DNA of 34,979 nt, taken from Bacteroidales bacterium. Its GTDB lineage: Bacteria; Bacteroidota; Bacteroidia; Bacteroidales; UBA932. Every line of letters begins with the position of its first letter. The first letter of the stretch is position 1. The stretch covers positions 1 to 34,979 of the forward strand of contig JAAZMM010000034.1 in assembly GCA_012798805.1 (NCBI GenBank), in the 5' to 3' direction. This document shows, in pieces, positions 1 through 8,965 of this stretch. Under the pieces are notes generated by a model that was given only the letters and a program-made list of their open reading frames with translations, ran no database searches and was not told the DNA's origin. Made by a program: the position numbers and the translations under genes.

Positions 1-505
1 AGGGCTTTAGGAGTCCCATCATGGTATAGACGTCATCTCTGTCGTATCCGAGGTTGGGGATGTAGGTGCCCACCTGTCCTCCGATCCCTGTTTTGTGAGA
101 GGTGAGGTCCTTGACCTGAATGTGCTCTGTCACCCATGGGTCATGCATTTTGAAGTCAGGTAGTATATGCTTTACTCTATCCTCCCAGCTGATGAGTCCC
201 TCTTCCACAAGAGTAGCCAGCAAATATGCTGTGAAGGATTTGGTGACCGACCCGATCTGGAATAGGGTGTGGATGTCCACCGAGTCCTGCGGATTGTCGA
301 GATTTTTGACTCCGAATCCTTTGCAAAGCAGAAGTTCGCCATCTTTGAAGATGGTGACGCCCATGCCGGGGATCTGCCAGTCGGTACGGATCTGTTCGAT
401 ATAAGATTTGATGTTGGAAATATCCTCCTGTGAGAGGTTGTTTTGTGCTGAAGTGGTTAGTGGTAGCCACATTAGGGCTACCAGAAGGAGTGTCAATCGT
501 TTCAT
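1..505 (-). CDS. Serine beta-lactamase-like hydrolase, N-terminal part (runs off the left edge)
   Basis: The 168 visible residues start with a type I signal peptide (about residues 1-20, ending TTSAQ), so the product is exported. The mature part matches the beta-lactamase-related serine hydrolase family (class C beta-lactamase, D-alanyl-D-alanine carboxypeptidase and esterase relatives). The motif SVTK at residues 86-89 fits the catalytic SxxK tetrad, preceded by the typical FQIGS context and followed by a KDLTSHKTG stretch that corresponds to the family's 'LLTHTSG' segment. The YxN and KTG-type motifs would lie beyond the window, so activity and exact subfamily cannot be judged. The start chosen is the ATG at 505, directly before the signal peptide. 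The gene is transcribed divergently from the membrane protein/LytS operon. Substrate is unknown; calling it an antibiotic resistance enzyme would be unjustified. Confidence 0.85.
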   Translation of the reverse strand, partial: MKRLTLLLVALMWLPLTTSAQNNLSQEDISNIKSYIEQIRTDWQIPGMGVTIFKDGELLLCKGFGVKNLDNPQDSVDIHTLFQIGSVTKSFTAYLLATLVEEGLISWEDRVKHILPDFKMHDPWVTEHIQVKDLTSHKTGIGGQVGTYIPNLGYDRDDVYTMMGLLKP

Positions 506-527
506 CACTTATAGTTTGTTTTGATGA

Positions 528-535
528 CAAATATA
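528..535 (-). promoter_or_regulatory. Candidate -7 promoter box for the serine hydrolase
   Basis: The minus strand reads TATATTTG, an exact match to the Bacteroidetes -7 consensus TAnnTTTG, 22 bases upstream of the hydrolase ATG. No convincing TTTG -33 element was found at the expected 19-21 base spacing, so this is a candidate only. Confidence 0.35.
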
Positions 536-594
536 GCTATCTTTTGTTTGAAAAAAAATAACTATATTTACAATTCTTAACCAATTATAACGAT

Positions 595-978
595 ATGGGC
601 GGTATATTTAAAAGGACAGGCAAAGGCTGGAGAGATTTCGGCAAAGCCAATCTTATAATATTCCTTTTTGCGCTTGCGCATGCATTGCTCTGTTATCTGC
701 TTCACGATACTTCAGTAGGAGATGGTCTTTTCCTCACTATTCTTACTATTGCAATGGTGTTCTGCCTAATCCGGTTTTACGGCAGTCCGCTCGACGTGTT
801 TCTCGGTTTGGCTTTTCTCAGCTCTTTTGCCGGTTTTTATTTTGGAACATCTGTGGGAGATTATCTGCACAATGCATTTCCCGATTTGGGAGTAGCAAAC
901 AATATGATTGTAACCTTTTTTACCACGGAAATTCTGGGACTTGCCACCGTACTTGTTGTTGCCCATAAAAACCGTTAA
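595..978 (+). CDS. Small four-helix integral membrane protein of unknown function
   Basis: A 127-residue protein that I do not recognise. Hydrophobicity suggests four membrane helices at about residues 19-36, 44-61, 66-84 and 103-123, with a basic N-terminus (KRTGKGWRDFGK) likely in the cytoplasm and a short basic C-terminus (HKNR). There is no signal peptide, cofactor motif or obvious catalytic residue; an acidic residue or two sit near helix ends (D67, D89, E112). It ends only five bases before the LytS-type histidine kinase, so the two are almost certainly co-transcribed and perhaps functionally coupled, for example as a sensory partner or as a target of the pair. The start is the ATG at 595, the first in frame after an AT-rich intergenic region. 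Confidence 0.75.
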   Translation: MGGIFKRTGKGWRDFGKANLIIFLFALAHALLCYLLHDTSVGDGLFLTILTIAMVFCLIRFYGSPLDVFLGLAFLSSFAGFYFGTSVGDYLHNAFPDLGVANNMIVTFFTTEILGLATVLVVAHKNR

Positions 979-983
979 CGCAG

Positions 984-2021
984 ATGAAGAGTAAGGAGAG
1001 CAGATATTTCAATCTTTTGGCGGTGGGGAGCCTGGCGCTGATTGTGTTGGCTGCCAGAATGATATTCGAGAATCTGCTTCCGTTTTTTTCTCAGGGATCG
1101 GGACAATCTTTCTTTTTTACCCTCAAAGGGATGTTGAGCAACTATGCTCTCACCCTGCTGATGCTCATTGCGGATTTCATGCTGGTGCGCAGTCTGGTCA
1201 AGTATTTTTCTTATGGACACTCTTTTCTTCCGCGTACCCTCTGGGAGCTTGGAGGAGTTATTTTCATTGCGTTGGTGTCAGCCATCCTGATGCAACTTAC
1301 CTCTTCGGAATATTTGGTGGGGGAGACCCTCAATCAACAAATCTTCTTCTCATTTGTGGTGGCTCTTTTCTTCAATATTTTGGTGACGGTAGTGATAGAT
1401 ATTTTATCATACCTCAGGTGGAAGAGAAGGCGTGCACTCGCAACGGAGGTACGACTCCGCAGTCAGGCCAACTATCAGTATCAGCTGCTTAAAGCGCAGC
1501 TCAATCCCCATTTTCTTTTCAATAGCCTGAATGTGCTCGATTATCTTATTCACGAGGATCAGGACCGAGCTTCCGATTATGTCAAGAAGCTCTCCGATGT
1601 TTATCGCTACCAGCTTAGCATGGAGTCCCGCCAGACGGTAATACTGGAGGAGGAGCTCGATTTTGTCATGCTCTATGTGGGATTGATTAAGGAGCGCTTC
1701 GGGGAAGCCCTGGATGTGAGGATTGATGTGGATAGAAAATGGCTTCGCAGCAGAGTGGTCCCCTGCAGTATCCAGATTTTGATAGAAAATGCGGTCAAAC
1801 ACAATATTGCCAAGATCTCCGAACCTTTGGTGATAGATGTCAGGGTGGAGCAGGAGTATCTGGTGGTTTCCAATCGCATCAATCTTAAGATCAGATCGGG
1901 CCAATCGGCGGGTGTGGGGTTGGAAAATATAGACAAGCAGTACAAGATTCTATTTGACTCCCGCATAATAGTAGATGATTCAGAGGGCTTTTTTACCGTA
2001 AAAATTCCTCTTTTCCTATAA
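984..2021 (+). CDS. LytS/YehU-type sensor histidine kinase
   Basis: 345 residues. Four predicted membrane helices (about 9-28, 52-72, 87-104 and 118-142) are followed by a short basic linker and a His_kinase-type domain. The phosphoacceptor is predicted as H176 in QLNPHFLFNSLN, the signature of the LytS class. N269 in the segment ILIENAVKHN matches the N box of the ATP-binding domain, and GVGLENI near residues 313-319 matches a G box. There is no recognisable extracytoplasmic sensor domain, so the signal is probably sensed within the membrane or through a partner, possibly the small membrane protein encoded just upstream. The cognate response regulator starts 12 bases downstream. The family assignment is strong; the stimulus is unknown. 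Confidence 0.9.
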   Translation: MKSKESRYFNLLAVGSLALIVLAARMIFENLLPFFSQGSGQSFFFTLKGMLSNYALTLLMLIADFMLVRSLVKYFSYGHSFLPRTLWELGGVIFIALVSAILMQLTSSEYLVGETLNQQIFFSFVVALFFNILVTVVIDILSYLRWKRRRALATEVRLRSQANYQYQLLKAQLNPHFLFNSLNVLDYLIHEDQDRASDYVKKLSDVYRYQLSMESRQTVILEEELDFVMLYVGLIKERFGEALDVRIDVDRKWLRSRVVPCSIQILIENAVKHNIAKISEPLVIDVRVEQEYLVVSNRINLKIRSGQSAGVGLENIDKQYKILFDSRIIVDDSEGFFTVKIPLFL

Positions 2022-2033
2022 ATAACAGCTAAT

Positions 2034-2774
2034 ATGACACTCCTCATTATAGAAGACGAAATACCCGCACAGATGCAACTTACCCGCCTCTTGCGCAAAT
2101 ATTTTCCTGATATTGAGATCCTTGGTTCTCTGGACTCCATTGTTACTTCGCAGGAGTGGCTTAGTTCTAATCCTGCTCCTGACATCATACTGATGGATGT
2201 CGAGCTATCGGATGGCAAATGCTTTGAACTCTTCAACAGGGTGAATATCACATCCAAGGTGATCATCACCACTGCGTACGAGGATTATGCGCTCCCCGCT
2301 TTCAAGACCAAATGTATCGACTATCTGCTCAAACCGATAGGAGAACGGGATTTCAAGGAATCAATGGAGCGCTGTATTGCATTTTGCAATGCAGAAGAGG
2401 CTTTGGAAAGTGCCGAAGAGCCCCCCGGACCTGAGTATCGCACAAAATTTACCATAAAAATAGGGAACCACATACTTATTGCAGACGTGCACGACATAGC
2501 CTTTTTTTATTCCGAAAACAAGGCTACCTATCTTGTGACTACCGATCGGAAACAATATTTCCTGGACTCCAGTCTCGAATCCCTCGAGCAGCAACTCAAC
2601 CCCAAAGATTTCTTCAGACTCTCGAGAAGTTGTATCACCAGTTTGGCTGCCATCAGCAACATATCCAAACACTTCAACTCAAGATTGAGGGTGACTCTAA
2701 TTCCGGACGTGATCGAACCGGTGCTCGTCTCCCGGGCCAGGGTACCCTTGCTTATGGAATGGCTGGATCGCTAA
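2034..2774 (+). CDS. LytTR-family response regulator
   Basis: 246 residues. The receiver domain spans about 1-120, with the acidic pocket E7-D8, predicted phosphorylation site D55 (LMDVEL), switch T80 and conserved K100 (LLKP). A LytTR DNA-binding domain follows at about 136-246, including the family's recurrent 'FFRLSRSCI' segment that corresponds to the F-x-R-x-H-R/S-S region. It is the natural partner of the upstream LytS-type kinase, 12 bases away. LytTR regulators usually control nearby or functionally linked genes, but an intrinsic terminator separates this unit from the glucan locus and I see no direct evidence that it regulates that locus. Confidence 0.9.
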   Translation: MTLLIIEDEIPAQMQLTRLLRKYFPDIEILGSLDSIVTSQEWLSSNPAPDIILMDVELSDGKCFELFNRVNITSKVIITTAYEDYALPAFKTKCIDYLLKPIGERDFKESMERCIAFCNAEEALESAEEPPGPEYRTKFTIKIGNHILIADVHDIAFFYSENKATYLVTTDRKQYFLDSSLESLEQQLNPKDFFRLSRSCITSLAAISNISKHFNSRLRVTLIPDVIEPVLVSRARVPLLMEWLDR

Positions 2775-2825
2775 CTCGCACCCCGAAACATTCATTTCAT
2801 CCTGAATTTATTGCAATTCGGAAGG

Positions 2826-2853
2826 AAACACCATTATATAAAGGTGTTTTTTT
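2826..2853 (+). terminator. Intrinsic terminator after the LytS/LytTR operon
   Basis: Inverted repeat AAACACC (2826-2832) and GGTGTTT (2843-2849) with an AT-rich ten-base loop, followed by a T run. It sits about 50 bases after the response regulator stop codon and separates that operon from the glucan utilization locus. Confidence 0.65.
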
Positions 2854-2901
2854 ATTAGATTCGTATCCCTTTAGTTATAAACTGATACAAAAAATATATT
2901 T

Positions 2902-4239
2902 ATGAAAAGACCAAAGATGAGCTTCTGGGGTATCTTCAATATGTGCTTCGGCTTTTTGGGGATACAATTCGGTCTAGCTCTTCAGAATGCAAATGTCAGC
3001 AGAATTTTCCAGTCTTTTGGAGCTGATGTCAGCACACTATCGCTCTTCTGGCTTGCGGCACCTTTGACAGGTATGATAGTCCAGCCCATTGTTGGACATT
3101 ACAGCGACAGGACCTGGACAAAGTTGGGTCGCAGACGTCCCTATTTTCTTGTAGGTGCGATCCTGGCTTCGTTGATGCTTGTGCTGATGCCCAATTCGCC
3201 GGCTCTTGCACCCTTTATGTCGCCACTTCTGATCGCTGCGGGTGTCCTGATGATCATGGATGCTTCGATCAATGTGGCAATGGAGCCATTTAGAGCTCTC
3301 GTTGCAGACAATCTTCCCTCTGAGCAGAGGACCCTCGGTTTTTCAGTGCAGACGTTCCTTATCGGTATTGGCGCTGTGTGTGGTGCGGTTCTTCCTTTTG
3401 TGCTTACCAACTGGTTTGGTATGTCAAACGTGCCTGAAACTGCTGGTGGTGTGGCGCCTAATGTAAAACTTGCTTTCTACATTGGCGCAATTGTGCTATT
3501 CGCCTCGGTCCTCGTGACTGTGGTGCGTACCAAAGAGTACCCTCCCGAAGAGGGATCCATTAAGGAGAAAGATGGCGGATTCGTTGAAATCTTCAGGGAT
3601 TTCGTAAAAATGCCGAGAACTATGCGTCAGCTTGGACTCGTGCAATTTTTCTCCTGGTTCGCCCTCTTTTCGATGTGGGTTTACATGACACCGGCCGTAG
3701 CTGAACACTTCTATGGCACTGTGGATACTTCTTCCGTCGCTTATGGTAAAGCGGGTGACTGGGTAGGGGTACTTCAGGCCATATATAACGGTGTTGCTGC
3801 CGTAATAGCCTTCCTTCTTCCCGTTACTGCAGCCAAAATCGGCCGCAAGGCGACACATGCTATTTCGCTTTTGTGCGGTGCTCTTGGTTTTGCTTCGTTC
3901 TTCTTTTTTAAGAATTCGAACATGCTCATCTTGTCTATGGTGGGTATTGGTATTGCCTGGGGATCAATCCTGGCGATGCCCTATGCTATGTTGGCAGGAT
4001 GCCTTCCTGCCAAGAAAATGGGTGTCTATATGGGAATATTCAACTTTTTTATTACAATCCCGCAGATATGTAACGGTCTGATAGGTGGATTGATGGTAAA
4101 ACACATCTATGGCGGACACACCATTTATGCCCTCCTTTTCTCCGGTATATCTCTTTTGATAGCTGCAATATGCGTCTTCTTTGTCGAAGATAAGGATGAC
4201 CCCGTACAGCTCTTCCAAAGAAAAAGAATTAAACAATAA
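2902..4239 (+). CDS. MFS sugar transporter of the maltose/sucrose (SLC45-like) group
   Basis: 445 residues with about twelve membrane helices. The cytoplasmic loop after helix 2 carries DRTWTKLGRRRPYFLVG, the variant of the MFS A-loop motif found in SLC45-like and glycoside-specific transporters. Members of this group commonly sit in Bacteroidetes maltose or starch loci and carry maltose or small maltooligosaccharides with protons across the inner membrane. Here the gene is the first of the alpha-glucan locus and lies 16 bases upstream of susC, so import of periplasmic breakdown products is the probable job. The direction of transport and exact substrate are inferred from family and context. 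The start is the ATG at 2902, immediately before a typical short cytoplasmic N-terminus. Confidence 0.85.
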   Translation: MKRPKMSFWGIFNMCFGFLGIQFGLALQNANVSRIFQSFGADVSTLSLFWLAAPLTGMIVQPIVGHYSDRTWTKLGRRRPYFLVGAILASLMLVLMPNSPALAPFMSPLLIAAGVLMIMDASINVAMEPFRALVADNLPSEQRTLGFSVQTFLIGIGAVCGAVLPFVLTNWFGMSNVPETAGGVAPNVKLAFYIGAIVLFASVLVTVVRTKEYPPEEGSIKEKDGGFVEIFRDFVKMPRTMRQLGLVQFFSWFALFSMWVYMTPAVAEHFYGTVDTSSVAYGKAGDWVGVLQAIYNGVAAVIAFLLPVTAAKIGRKATHAISLLCGALGFASFFFFKNSNMLILSMVGIGIAWGSILAMPYAMLAGCLPAKKMGVYMGIFNFFITIPQICNGLIGGLMVKHIYGGHTIYALLFSGISLLIAAICVFFVEDKDDPVQLFQRKRIKQ

Positions 4240-4255
4240 TTATAAAGGTTTTCCT

Positions 4256-7249
4256 ATGAAACGATTAATGACAATGTTACTATCGGTAATGGTTCTCTCT
4301 GTTACACCGCTCTTTGCGCAATATACCGCAAAGGGAGTTGTGGTGGACTCCAGAGGTGAAACCGTTATCGGTGCTGCAGTTATCCAGGTGGGAACTGCAA
4401 ATGGTACCCAGACAGGTCTGGACGGCGATTTTGTCCTGACAGTACCTTCTGGTGAGACTATGTTGGAAATCAGTTTTTTGGGTTACAAGACCGTGACTAT
4501 TACTGCTGAACAGGCGTCAGCTGCAAGAATTGTCATGCAGGATGATGTCGAGTTTCTTGAGGAGGTAGTGGTCATCGGTTACGGTACTGTTAAGAAAAGC
4601 GATATGACAGGATCGGTTGTAGCCATCAAAGCTGATGAAATTAACCGCGGAGCCATTACCTCTCCGGATCAGATGCTCCTCGGTAAGGTATCGGGTCTGC
4701 ACGTGACTCCGGCCTCAGGCCAGCCAGGTGCATCCGCAACTATCCGTATTCGTGGTGCAGCTTCGCTAAATGCATCAAATGACCCCCTGATTGTAATTGA
4801 TGGTGTACCTGTTACCTCCGACGGAGGTGCCGGAATGGGTAATCCTCTGGCATCGGTCAACCCCAATGACATCGAGAGTTATACTGTATTGAAAGATGCC
4901 TCTGCGACGGCAATCTACGGTTCACGTGCTTCCAATGGTGTGATTATCATCACTACTAAGAAGGGTCGTGCAGGAGCAAAGGGAGTTAATGTCAGCTACA
5001 ACTCAAGCTACTCTGTAAAGCAGAATGCTTCTACCATCGATATGATGGATGCTGACACATTCCGTGGCTTTATGCAGAGCACTTATGCAAACAACAGCGC
5101 TATCCAGGCTCTTCTCGGCAATGAGACAACTGATTGGCAGAAGCAGATCTACCGTCTTGCATTCAATACCGACCAGGCAGTAAGTGTTTACGGGTCCACA
5201 AAGCATGTTCCCTACCGCGTCAGCCTCGGTTACAACTACGACCAGGCCACACTCAAGGTTGGTGACAACCAGAAGGCCAACGTCGACATCAGCCTTTCTC
5301 CCAAGTTTTTTGATGACCACCTCTCTATCAACCTCAATGTGAAAGGTATTTACCAGAAGACCAATTGGGCTCCGACAGGTGCAGTAGGTAGCGCACTTTC
5401 GTTTGACCCTACAAAACCGACACATTTTACAAACCCTGACGGTAGTATCGACAACTCCAGGGTGGCAAATGGTTACTGGAACTGGCTAAATGCAGATGGT
5501 AGTGCCAACACAATGGCAGGTGTCAACCCCCTTTCAAGCCTCTACGACTTCACGGACATCAACAAGGGTCTCCGCTCAATCGGTAACCTCCAGATTGATT
5601 ACATGTTCCATGGATTCGAAGATTTGAGATTCAACCTAAACCTCGGTTATGACATCGCAAAGTCAAACGGCGAAAAATATAACCACCCCGGTTCTATTTC
5701 GGCAATGCGCTCAAGCCTTGACCTTTATACCGATTATGCTAATTACAACTCCAATACACTTCTCGAGGCTTACTTCAATTATAAGAAGGAATTCAGCAAG
5801 AGTAACCTCGATGTGATGGCCGGTTACTCATGGCAGCACAACTATGTGAAGTATGATCAGAGCACATATCTCAACAATGAGTCAAGACCTCTCTATCAGG
5901 CAAACCCCACAAATGCAAAGGAGTATTACCTGATTTCATTCTTCGGAAGAGTCAATTATTCCATACTCGGCAGATACCTCTTCACATTTACCGTACGTGA
6001 AGATGCCTCCTCACGCTTCAGCAAAGATAACCGCTGGGGTTTCTTCCCCTCCGCAGCTTTCGCCTGGAACGTGGCCGAAGAGGGCTTCTTAAAGGGTTCT
6101 GACGCAGTCTCAGCTCTCAAGCTTCGCCTTGGCTGGGGCCGCACCGGACAGCAGGACATTGGTTCCGACTATTATCCTTATATGGCGAGATATGAGGAGT
6201 CAAGTGCTATCGGGATGAAATATTATCTCGGTAATGGATATTATACTACCCTCGCTCCTCAGAAATACAATCCTAACCTCAAATGGGAGACAACTGAGAC
6301 CTACAACCTCGGTCTTGACTTCGGCTTTATGAATGACAGGATCACAGGTAGCGTCGAAGGTTATTACAGATATACCTATGATTTGCTCAATGAAATTGCG
6401 ACCCCTCTGGGCTCGAACTTTGGCAATAGCATCATTTCCAATATCGGTAATATGGAGAATAAGGGTATAGAGCTCTCGCTCAATGTGATCCCCGTGGAGA
6501 CAAGCGATATGTCACTCTCCATTGGCGGAAACATTACTCTTCAGAGCACGAAAATCACCAAGCTCACAAGTGTTGAAACAGAGGGTTATCTCGGAGTTAC
6601 TACCGGTTCCGGTATGGGCGGTACGGGAGGATATACTTCACTCCACCGCACCGGATTTGCACCCTTCACATTCTACCTCTTCCAGCAGCTCTATGATGCA
6701 CAGGATCATCCTATTCAGAATGGATTGGTGGACCGTGATGGTGATGGCGTAATCACTGACTCCGACAGATATGTTACCGGTTTCAAGCCCGCTCCCGATG
6801 CATATTTCGGCCTTAACCTCAAATTCAGATACAAAAAATGGGACTTTGGTTTCAACGGCCACGGCTCATTTGGCAACTATATCATCAACAGGGTTGCGAT
6901 GTCTTATGCAAGCTCATACAGTGACAACTGGAATAAGGGCTACCTTGACAATTTGAGCAACATCTATCTGGTGGATGGCTGGACGGCAGCTATGGAAAAC
7001 AACCAGAAATATTCCGATATGTTTATCGAGAATGGTTCATTCTTCAGAATGGACGATATCAACTTAGGCTACACATTCGACAAAGTGAAATGGGTAGAGA
7101 GCATACGTCTCTCCGCTTCTGTGCAGAATGTATTTGTTATTTCAAAGTACAGAGGTCTCGATCCTGAATTGCAGGCATCAGATGGCGTGGATTCCAATAT
7201 TATTCCCCGTCCTCGTCTCTTTACTTTGCGCTTAAATATTAATTTCTAA
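4256..7249 (+). CDS. susC: SusC-like TonB-dependent outer membrane transporter
   Basis: 997 residues from the ATG at 4256. The reading frame is open further upstream into the MFS gene, but this ATG begins a clear signal peptide (MKRLMTMLLS... ending LFAQ). A carboxypeptidase-regulatory-like domain occupies about 22-97, a TonB box-like EEVVVIGYGT lies at 102-111, and the plug domain at about 115-236 includes the SusC hallmark GSRASNGVIIITTKKG. The remainder is the beta-barrel, ending in PRLFTLRLNINF with the terminal aromatic typical of outer membrane proteins. It imports oligosaccharides across the outer membrane with SusD as lid. Adjacent SusD, SusE/F and GH13 genes point to alpha-glucan as substrate. 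Confidence 0.97.
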   Translation: MKRLMTMLLSVMVLSVTPLFAQYTAKGVVVDSRGETVIGAAVIQVGTANGTQTGLDGDFVLTVPSGETMLEISFLGYKTVTITAEQASAARIVMQDDVEFLEEVVVIGYGTVKKSDMTGSVVAIKADEINRGAITSPDQMLLGKVSGLHVTPASGQPGASATIRIRGAASLNASNDPLIVIDGVPVTSDGGAGMGNPLASVNPNDIESYTVLKDASATAIYGSRASNGVIIITTKKGRAGAKGVNVSYNSSYSVKQNASTIDMMDADTFRGFMQSTYANNSAIQALLGNETTDWQKQIYRLAFNTDQAVSVYGSTKHVPYRVSLGYNYDQATLKVGDNQKANVDISLSPKFFDDHLSINLNVKGIYQKTNWAPTGAVGSALSFDPTKPTHFTNPDGSIDNSRVANGYWNWLNADGSANTMAGVNPLSSLYDFTDINKGLRSIGNLQIDYMFHGFEDLRFNLNLGYDIAKSNGEKYNHPGSISAMRSSLDLYTDYANYNSNTLLEAYFNYKKEFSKSNLDVMAGYSWQHNYVKYDQSTYLNNESRPLYQANPTNAKEYYLISFFGRVNYSILGRYLFTFTVREDASSRFSKDNRWGFFPSAAFAWNVAEEGFLKGSDAVSALKLRLGWGRTGQQDIGSDYYPYMARYEESSAIGMKYYLGNGYYTTLAPQKYNPNLKWETTETYNLGLDFGFMNDRITGSVEGYYRYTYDLLNEIATPLGSNFGNSIISNIGNMENKGIELSLNVIPVETSDMSLSIGGNITLQSTKITKLTSVETEGYLGVTTGSGMGGTGGYTSLHRTGFAPFTFYLFQQLYDAQDHPIQNGLVDRDGDGVITDSDRYVTGFKPAPDAYFGLNLKFRYKKWDFGFNGHGSFGNYIINRVAMSYASSYSDNWNKGYLDNLSNIYLVDGWTAAMENNQKYSDMFIENGSFFRMDDINLGYTFDKVKWVESIRLSASVQNVFVISKYRGLDPELQASDGVDSNIIPRPRLFTLRLNINF

Positions 7250-7263
7250 AAATGACCCGACGT

Positions 7264-8934
7264 ATGAACAAGATATTATTTAAAAGTTTCTTAGCGCTGT
7301 TGGCCTCTTTGATCCTTGCAACTTCCTGCATAGGTGATCTGAATACACAGCCTCTCAATGAAACTGACGCAACCTCGGAGACCGCTTACAAGGACGAGGT
7401 TAGCTATCTCAAGTCTTTGGGATATATCTATGGATACTGGGCGCTTGCAAGCCAGAATGATGCCGGATCATCGGACATCAGCGTGGCGGATGCAGGTCAG
7501 AGTGAACTTTGTCGTATGTATATGATCCTCAATGAGCTCAGTACCGACGCACTAAAGATTATCTGGGGTGACAACTATATCAATCCTATCCAGTATCATA
7601 AATGGACATCAGCTGATAACGAAGCTATCATTGCGGTTTACACACGCTGCATGAAGGGAATAACCCTGGTAAATGAGTTTCTCGTGAGAACAACTCCCGA
7701 GATGCTTGCAAGCCGCGGACATGAGGCATTCCAAAAGACCGTTGACCAATACCGTGCTGAGGCAAGATTTAATCGTGCACTCTATTACTACCTGCTGATG
7801 GACTTCTTTGGAAATCCTCCTTTCGCAATGCCGGAACATATTGGCGGCGACCTGCCCGAGCAGATTGGCAGAGTAGAACTTTTCAAGTGGATTGAAGGCG
7901 AGCTTAAAGAGCTTTCAACACTTTCCGATATGCCTGATAAGGGCGCAGTTCCTTATCCACGCGCTACAAAGGGTTCCGTATGGGCTCTTCTTGCAAGGAT
8001 GTATCTCAATGCAGAGGTATATACCGGCACGGCTCGCTGGCAAGATGCAAAAGATGCAGCAGCCAAGGTTATCGGAATGGGCTATACGCTCCACGACAAC
8101 TATCACGAGCTCTTTATGCAGGACAACACCACCAACGGTGCTGCGGAAGAGTTTATCTTCGCTATCTCTTATGACAAGGACCAGACACAGAGCTGGGGCG
8201 GTACTACACACCTTGTTTCAGCAACACTCAGCGATGCAGCAAATGCGGCCATCGGTGCAGCTGTAGTTGGAGAAGGTCAGCTTATCAATCCTGAGAACTG
8301 GAACGGCTATCACGTAGCAGATGACTATGTTGCACGTTTCGAACTCGTAAATGTCAAATGGGGTGGAGAAGGCTTTGGTTATGACAGAGCTGCCAGCGAT
8401 AAGAGGGCATTCTTCTACAATGGCGGCGCTACCAAGGAGTTTGACAACACTACTACTGATTCGGGCTGGAGATGCTGGAAGTTCTCCGGACTCTATTCAG
8501 ATGGTCATGCCATATCAAGCTCTGAGACCAACTACAAGTTCTCGTCTATCGACTTCCCTCTCTTCCGTCTTCCTGAGATGTATCTCATTTATGCGGAAGC
8601 TGATGCCCGCCTGAACGGCGGAAATGTTACCGACGAGACAGCGAAAGGCTATATTCGTCAGCTCCGCCAGCGTGCAGGTGTTGATGCGACAACTCCCTCT
8701 ATCATGGATCTCGACTGGCTTCTCGACGAGCGCGCCAGAGAGCTTATGTGGGAGGGGCATCGTCGTGTTGACCTCATTCGCTACGGTTACTTCACTTCAA
8801 TGCAGTATCCCTGGACATTGAAAGGTGGTGTGCCTAACGGTAAGATCTCCATTCCCGATTTCCGCACCATCTATCCTATCATTATCAGTGATCTCAACGC
8901 CAACCCTAAGCTGGTGCAGAATCCTGGTTACTAA
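7264..8934 (+). CDS. susD: SusD/RagB-family glycan-binding lipoprotein
   Basis: About 556 residues. Of two near starts (7252 and 7264) the second gives a standard lipoprotein signal, MNKILFKSFL, with lipobox LATSC and acylated C22; the first adds MTRR only. The fold of SusD proteins is mainly alpha-helical with tetratricopeptide-like repeats. Family features visible are the RFNRALYYYLLMDFFGNPP segment and the C-terminal YIRQLRQRAG...LLDERARELMWEGHRRVDLIRYG block, which is diagnostic of RagB/SusD. It binds glycan on the cell surface and caps SusC, whose gene ends 14 bases upstream. Specificity for alpha-glucan is inferred from the neighbours. Confidence 0.97.
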   Translation: MNKILFKSFLALLASLILATSCIGDLNTQPLNETDATSETAYKDEVSYLKSLGYIYGYWALASQNDAGSSDISVADAGQSELCRMYMILNELSTDALKIIWGDNYINPIQYHKWTSADNEAIIAVYTRCMKGITLVNEFLVRTTPEMLASRGHEAFQKTVDQYRAEARFNRALYYYLLMDFFGNPPFAMPEHIGGDLPEQIGRVELFKWIEGELKELSTLSDMPDKGAVPYPRATKGSVWALLARMYLNAEVYTGTARWQDAKDAAAKVIGMGYTLHDNYHELFMQDNTTNGAAEEFIFAISYDKDQTQSWGGTTHLVSATLSDAANAAIGAAVVGEGQLINPENWNGYHVADDYVARFELVNVKWGGEGFGYDRAASDKRAFFYNGGATKEFDNTTTDSGWRCWKFSGLYSDGHAISSSETNYKFSSIDFPLFRLPEMYLIYAEADARLNGGNVTDETAKGYIRQLRQRAGVDATTPSIMDLDWLLDERARELMWEGHRRVDLIRYGYFTSMQYPWTLKGGVPNGKISIPDFRTIYPIIISDLNANPKLVQNPGY

Positions 8935-8965
8935 TGGCACGAAATATTGAAAAATCAATAAGATT

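Noticed and set aside
177-530. 117-residue minus-strand frame at the left edge
   Set aside because: It is out of frame with the serine hydrolase, which has signal peptide and SxxK motif in the other frame; this is a shadow frame.
2034-2901. LytTR regulator as the controller of the glucan locus
   Set aside because: An intrinsic terminator and 127 bases separate them, and I see no repeated LytTR-type binding sites before the MFS or susC genes; proximity alone is not enough.
4181-4255. Upstream extension of the susC reading frame into the MFS gene
   Set aside because: The extra 25 residues overlap the MFS coding sequence and would bury the signal peptide; the ATG at 4256 begins a normal signal sequence.
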